Below are positions 5,398 through 7,580 of a stretch of 7,580 nt of DNA, piece after piece. The notes under the pieces were generated by a model. That model was not told the DNA's origin and ran no database searches. It saw only the letters and a program-made list of their open reading frames with translations. The stretch's first letter is position 1; each line of letters starts with the position of its first letter. The translations under genes and the position numbers were made by a program. This DNA comes from Acidilobaceae archaeon (GTDB taxonomy: Archaea > Thermoproteota > Thermoprotei_A > Sulfolobales > Acidilobaceae): the NCBI GenBank assembly GCA_027013765.1, contig JALWGG010000161.1, forward strand, positions 1 through 7,580, read 5' to 3'.

Positions 5398-6255
5398 TTG
5401 TGGAGCAGTTTCGTGCTGAAGCCCAAGCCTCCATATGTTGTGACTAGGCACCTAGAGTTATTCACTCTAGAGGGTCTTCCAAGCCCCGTAGTGTATAGTA
5501 GGGGGGTTTGCAGGAGCCTAGCACCTGCCGGGGAGGGGTATGAGGCTGTGGAGTGTAGGATAAGTGGTGAGCCCCTAGAGCCCCTTATAGAGTGTAGGAC
5601 TACTGGTGACATTGATACAGTCTCCAGGATAGTTGCTGAGAGGCTCAGGATAGACTTCGACTATAACAGGTTCCTGGATGAGGTTCGGGGTAACGATAAA
5701 CTGTATAGGCTTGCTATGAAGCACCTGGGACTTAGGCCTACAAGGCTTCTAAGACTCTATGAGGCCTTGATCGATTCGGTTGTCAAGCAGAGGATTAGCC
5801 TCAGGATGGCGGTAAGGATCATGGCTAGGCTCGTGGAGAGTTATGGAGTCCACATGAATATTGATGGGGTAGACTTCTACTGGTATCCCGAGGCCGATAC
5901 ACTATACAACACCAGTGTGGAGGAGCTTAGGAGGCATAGCCTGACTAGAGTTAAGGCCAGGAGCCTTAAGGAGATCGCGGCTGCAGAGGTAGAGGGGAGA
6001 CTACCTGGGCTGAGGGAGGTCCTCGCCGACCCCTGGGGTGTGGCTGGCGAGTTGACTAGGATCTATGGGGTTGGAAAGTGGACTGCAGAGCTGGCTGTAG
6101 CCATGGTCTTGGACGACTTTAGGCTGGGGCCCACAACGGATCTAGCGGTGGTTAGGGGGCTTGAGAGGCTTGGACTAGATAGCTCCGGCCCTGAAAGGTA
6201 TAGGGGGCTTGTAATGTATCTTGCAAGCCTTGAGTATGAGTCTGGGAAGGCCTAG
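5398..6255 (+). CDS. AlkA-like DNA-3-methyladenine glycosylase (HhH-GPD)
   Basis: A 285-residue base-excision DNA glycosylase of the helix-hairpin-helix GPD superfamily, close in length to E. coli AlkA (282). It is expected to cleave the N-glycosidic bond of alkylated purines. An N-terminal beta-rich part (about 1-85) precedes the helical core. The core holds the helix with VVKQRIS (128-134), the hairpin YGVGKWTAELA (223-233) and the GPD loop PTTD with catalytic D248. W228 occupies the place of AlkA W218 and lies 20 residues before D248, the same spacing as W218-D238. At the position where OGG and EndoIII carry catalytic Lys there is Trp, so a monofunctional alkylbase enzyme is favoured. No C-terminal iron-sulfur cysteines exist, which excludes MutY/Nth. 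The start is TTG at 5398: an in-frame stop sits at 5383, GAGGT lies 8 bases upstream, and the only near alternative is GTG at 5413. The stop overlaps the convergent gene's stop. Confidence 0.85.
   Translation: MWSSFVLKPKPPYVVTRHLELFTLEGLPSPVVYSRGVCRSLAPAGEGYEAVECRISGEPLEPLIECRTTGDIDTVSRIVAERLRIDFDYNRFLDEVRGNDKLYRLAMKHLGLRPTRLLRLYEALIDSVVKQRISLRMAVRIMARLVESYGVHMNIDGVDFYWYPEADTLYNTSVEELRRHSLTRVKARSLKEIAAAEVEGRLPGLREVLADPWGVAGELTRIYGVGKWTAELAVAMVLDDFRLGPTTDLAVVRGLERLGLDSSGPERYRGLVMYLASLEYESGKA
6252..6255. other. shared CTAG where two convergent genes end
   Basis: The glycosylase stop is TAG at 6253-6255 on the + strand, and the membrane-protein stop is TAG at 6254-6252 on the - strand. Both are read from one palindromic CTAG, so the two coding regions overlap by 4 bases with no terminator between them. 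Each mRNA must end inside, or antisense to, the other gene. Confidence 0.9.
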
Positions 6256-6929
6256 TATATGGCTCCAAGCACGCCCTTGAGCAGGTATACCATTATAGCT
6301 GCTAGGACTCCCAGGCCCAGGCCCCTTAAGGCTGATGTCAGCGGGTCCTCGCCGCTTATCCTTGCAAGATACGCTCCTAGGAGTCCCATAAGTGCTAGTG
6401 CCATTGCTAGTGATGTTATGAAGGCCTCTCTCATGCTAAACCCTGATACGGCCGCCATGATGTATGGTACTGCCACAAGCGTTGGGAATAGGACTATGCC
6501 TATCCCGCTCCACAGGGCTACATATATTGGGATTAGGCGTGCCGCCCTCCAGTAGACGCTGTCCTCCTTGAACTTTGATGAGAGCTTCTTTTCGAGCTCT
6601 CTAACCTCCCTGATCCTCTCAGCCTTCTCGGAGAGGTATACCCCCACCATGCCGCTCATGACTCCCATGGCAACGCCTCCACCCATTATGCTTGCCGCTA
6701 TTAGCATGGGATCCCCGGTGGGGGAGTATCCCCCTATATTGACTCCTAGGGCGGCCAGGAGCCCGTCCATGGAGTTTGTTACAAACATTCTCCTCGCTAT
6801 GGAGGGGACGTCGGGGTATATCTTCTTGACCTTCCCGAGGTCTCTTAGAAACCCTCTAAGCCCGGCCACTACGTGCAGCCCCATGGGTATGTATTGGTGT
6901 TCCATGGCATTAACGTTTACCTCTCCCAC
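6252..6929 (-). CDS. VIT1/CCC1-family membrane protein, putative Fe/Mn transporter homologue
   Basis: A 225-residue integral membrane protein resembling the archaeal branch of the VIT1/CCC1 family, whose characterised eukaryotic members move Fe2+ or Mn2+ into vacuoles. Five hydrophobic segments are visible at about 48-66, 75-98, 131-160, 167-190 and 201-223. The first carries RRMFVTNSMDGLLAALG, the family's helix-1 pattern with D55. The second ends SGMVGVYLSEKAER, where VIT proteins usually have SMAxGEY, so the Glu of that motif is Val here. The charged linker (about 99-130) is shorter than VIT1's metal-binding domain. Transport and its substrate are therefore unproven. The longest frame starts with GTG at 6929, overlapping the upstream gene by 20 bases. 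ATG at 6905 (residue 9) would leave a 4-base gap, with GAGGT 13 bases before it. Co-transcription with the upstream gene is likely; the 3' end overlaps the glycosylase stop. Confidence 0.75.
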   Translation of the reverse strand: MGEVNVNAMEHQYIPMGLHVVAGLRGFLRDLGKVKKIYPDVPSIARRMFVTNSMDGLLAALGVNIGGYSPTGDPMLIAASIMGGGVAMGVMSGMVGVYLSEKAERIREVRELEKKLSSKFKEDSVYWRAARLIPIYVALWSGIGIVLFPTLVAVPYIMAAVSGFSMREAFITSLAMALALMGLLGAYLARISGEDPLTSALRGLGLGVLAAIMVYLLKGVLGAIY

Positions 6930-7580
6930 GTATTAGACCGGCGATGACTACCGCCTCTAAAACCACTGCCAGTGCCAGTAGTAGGGCTCCCCGCCTTAGG
7001 TTATTGATCTGGGATTGGAGTTCCTCCACCTGTGCAGTGCGCCGAGCCCCCTCTAATTCCACTCTATCTGCTACCCTGGATAGCTCCTCTTCCAGGATAG
7101 TGATCCTGGCGTTGGCCTTCGAAGCCCTGTCCTCCAGCTCATCTAGCCTAGCCGAGTTTTCCTCTACCCTCATATTGGTTTCGTGTAGCCCTGCCCTGAG
7201 TGTATTTATCTGCTCCTCTAGCAGCCCTATCATGTAGGCTGTGGAGTTGGCCTTTTGCTTGAGGTCCTCTATATCCCCGTGTAGCCTTTGTATGGCGTGC
7301 CTGGCACCCTCCAGGTCCTCATGTATGCGTGTGATGTTGGAGTGGATGCGCTTTATCTCCAGTCTGTCAGCCTCAATGCTCGTCTGGACCTTGTTCAGCT
7401 CTCTCCAAAGCATTTCTATTGATGTGTTGACCTCCTCCAGCCCCTTCCCAAGGTCCTCTATCCTCCTGCCGAGGTCCTCGACGACCCCGCTTATACTCAC
7501 AGCCTCAATCCTAAGGGTTGCCGGGAACCTTAGCCCTGGGGCTATCGCTCCGAGGGGTGGTGTTGATGCCAGTATAACGT
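6910..7580 (-). CDS. tail-anchored long coiled-coil surface protein, 5' end cut by window edge
   Basis: I do not recognise a named family. From the GTG at 7500 the frame gives 196 residues. The same frame stays open for 26 more codons to the window edge, with no ATG, GTG or TTG in them and a hydrophobic, signal-peptide-like end (VILASTPPLGA). The true start is therefore probably beyond 7580. Counting from the GTG, residues 7-147 keep one unbroken heptad register, with a positions mostly Ile/Leu/Val and d positions mostly Leu/Val/Ile; the exceptions are D45, T87, T108 and N115. A transmembrane helix at 171-190 and the basic tail RGRGKR follow. Sequons at N25, N55 and N85 are exactly 30 residues apart. 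This suggests an outward-facing rod anchored at its C-terminus, comparable in plan to SlaB-type S-layer stalks. The VIT-like gene overlaps or follows it closely. Function is inferred; the coil and anchor are clear. Confidence 0.8.
   Translation of the reverse strand, partial: VILASTPPLGAIAPGLRFPATLRIEAVSISGVVEDLGRRIEDLGKGLEEVNTSIEMLWRELNKVQTSIEADRLEIKRIHSNITRIHEDLEGARHAIQRLHGDIEDLKQKANSTAYMIGLLEEQINTLRAGLHETNMRVEENSARLDELEDRASKANARITILEEELSRVADRVELEGARRTAQVEELQSQINNLRRGALLLALAVVLEAVVIAGLIRGRGKR

Noticed and set aside
6568..6936. 122-codon + strand frame opposite the VIT1/CCC1-like gene
   Set aside because: It is the mirror image of a real membrane protein. The - strand frame has family motifs and ordered transmembrane helices; this one does not.

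Overview
The window looks like chromosomal DNA from a hyperthermophilic crenarchaeon, most likely of the Desulfurococcales/Pyrodictiales kind. The reasons are heavy use of AGG for Arg and ATA for Ile, crenarchaeal GAGGT/GGTG ribosome-binding sites, archaeal TATA boxes close to start codons (short leaders or leaderless mRNAs), GTG and TTG starts, very tight gene packing, and abundant CTAG. The assignment is inferred from style and gene content; no rRNA or other phylogenetic marker is present. I found no tRNA, CRISPR, insertion sequence or phage gene.

Layout. Four genes lie on the + strand. They encode a large MMPL/RND-family membrane transporter (123-2864), an octahaem c-type cytochrome of the tetrathionate-reductase (OTR) family with a C-terminal membrane anchor (3030-4736), a single-cysteine Bcp/PrxQ-type peroxiredoxin (4803-5267), and an AlkA-like alkylbase DNA glycosylase with a TTG start (5398-6255). 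The glycosylase gene meets, stop codon against stop codon, a - strand pair. That pair encodes a VIT1/CCC1-family membrane protein (6252-6929) and, upstream of it, a tail-anchored protein that is almost entirely one continuous coiled coil (6910 to beyond 7580, cut by the window edge).

How the genes may work together. No single pathway joins them. The cytochrome and the peroxiredoxin are 66 bases apart on one strand and could be co-regulated as respiratory/redox functions. A palindrome lies a similar distance upstream of the TATA-like element of each. The glycosylase is a housekeeping repair enzyme with its own promoter, which contains a repeated CTAG-centred motif. The two - strand genes overlap or nearly abut and probably form an operon: an outward-facing coiled-coil stalk plus a possible Fe/Mn-type transporter homologue. 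The MMPL protein, the cytochrome and the coiled-coil protein all appear to place large domains outside the cell membrane.

The best leads for new biology are the membrane-tethered archaeal OTR-type cytochrome with its palindrome and duplicated TATA region, the roughly 21 uninterrupted heptads of the stalk-like coiled-coil protein, and the phased motifs around the glycosylase promoter. I see no clear multi-gene undescribed system.
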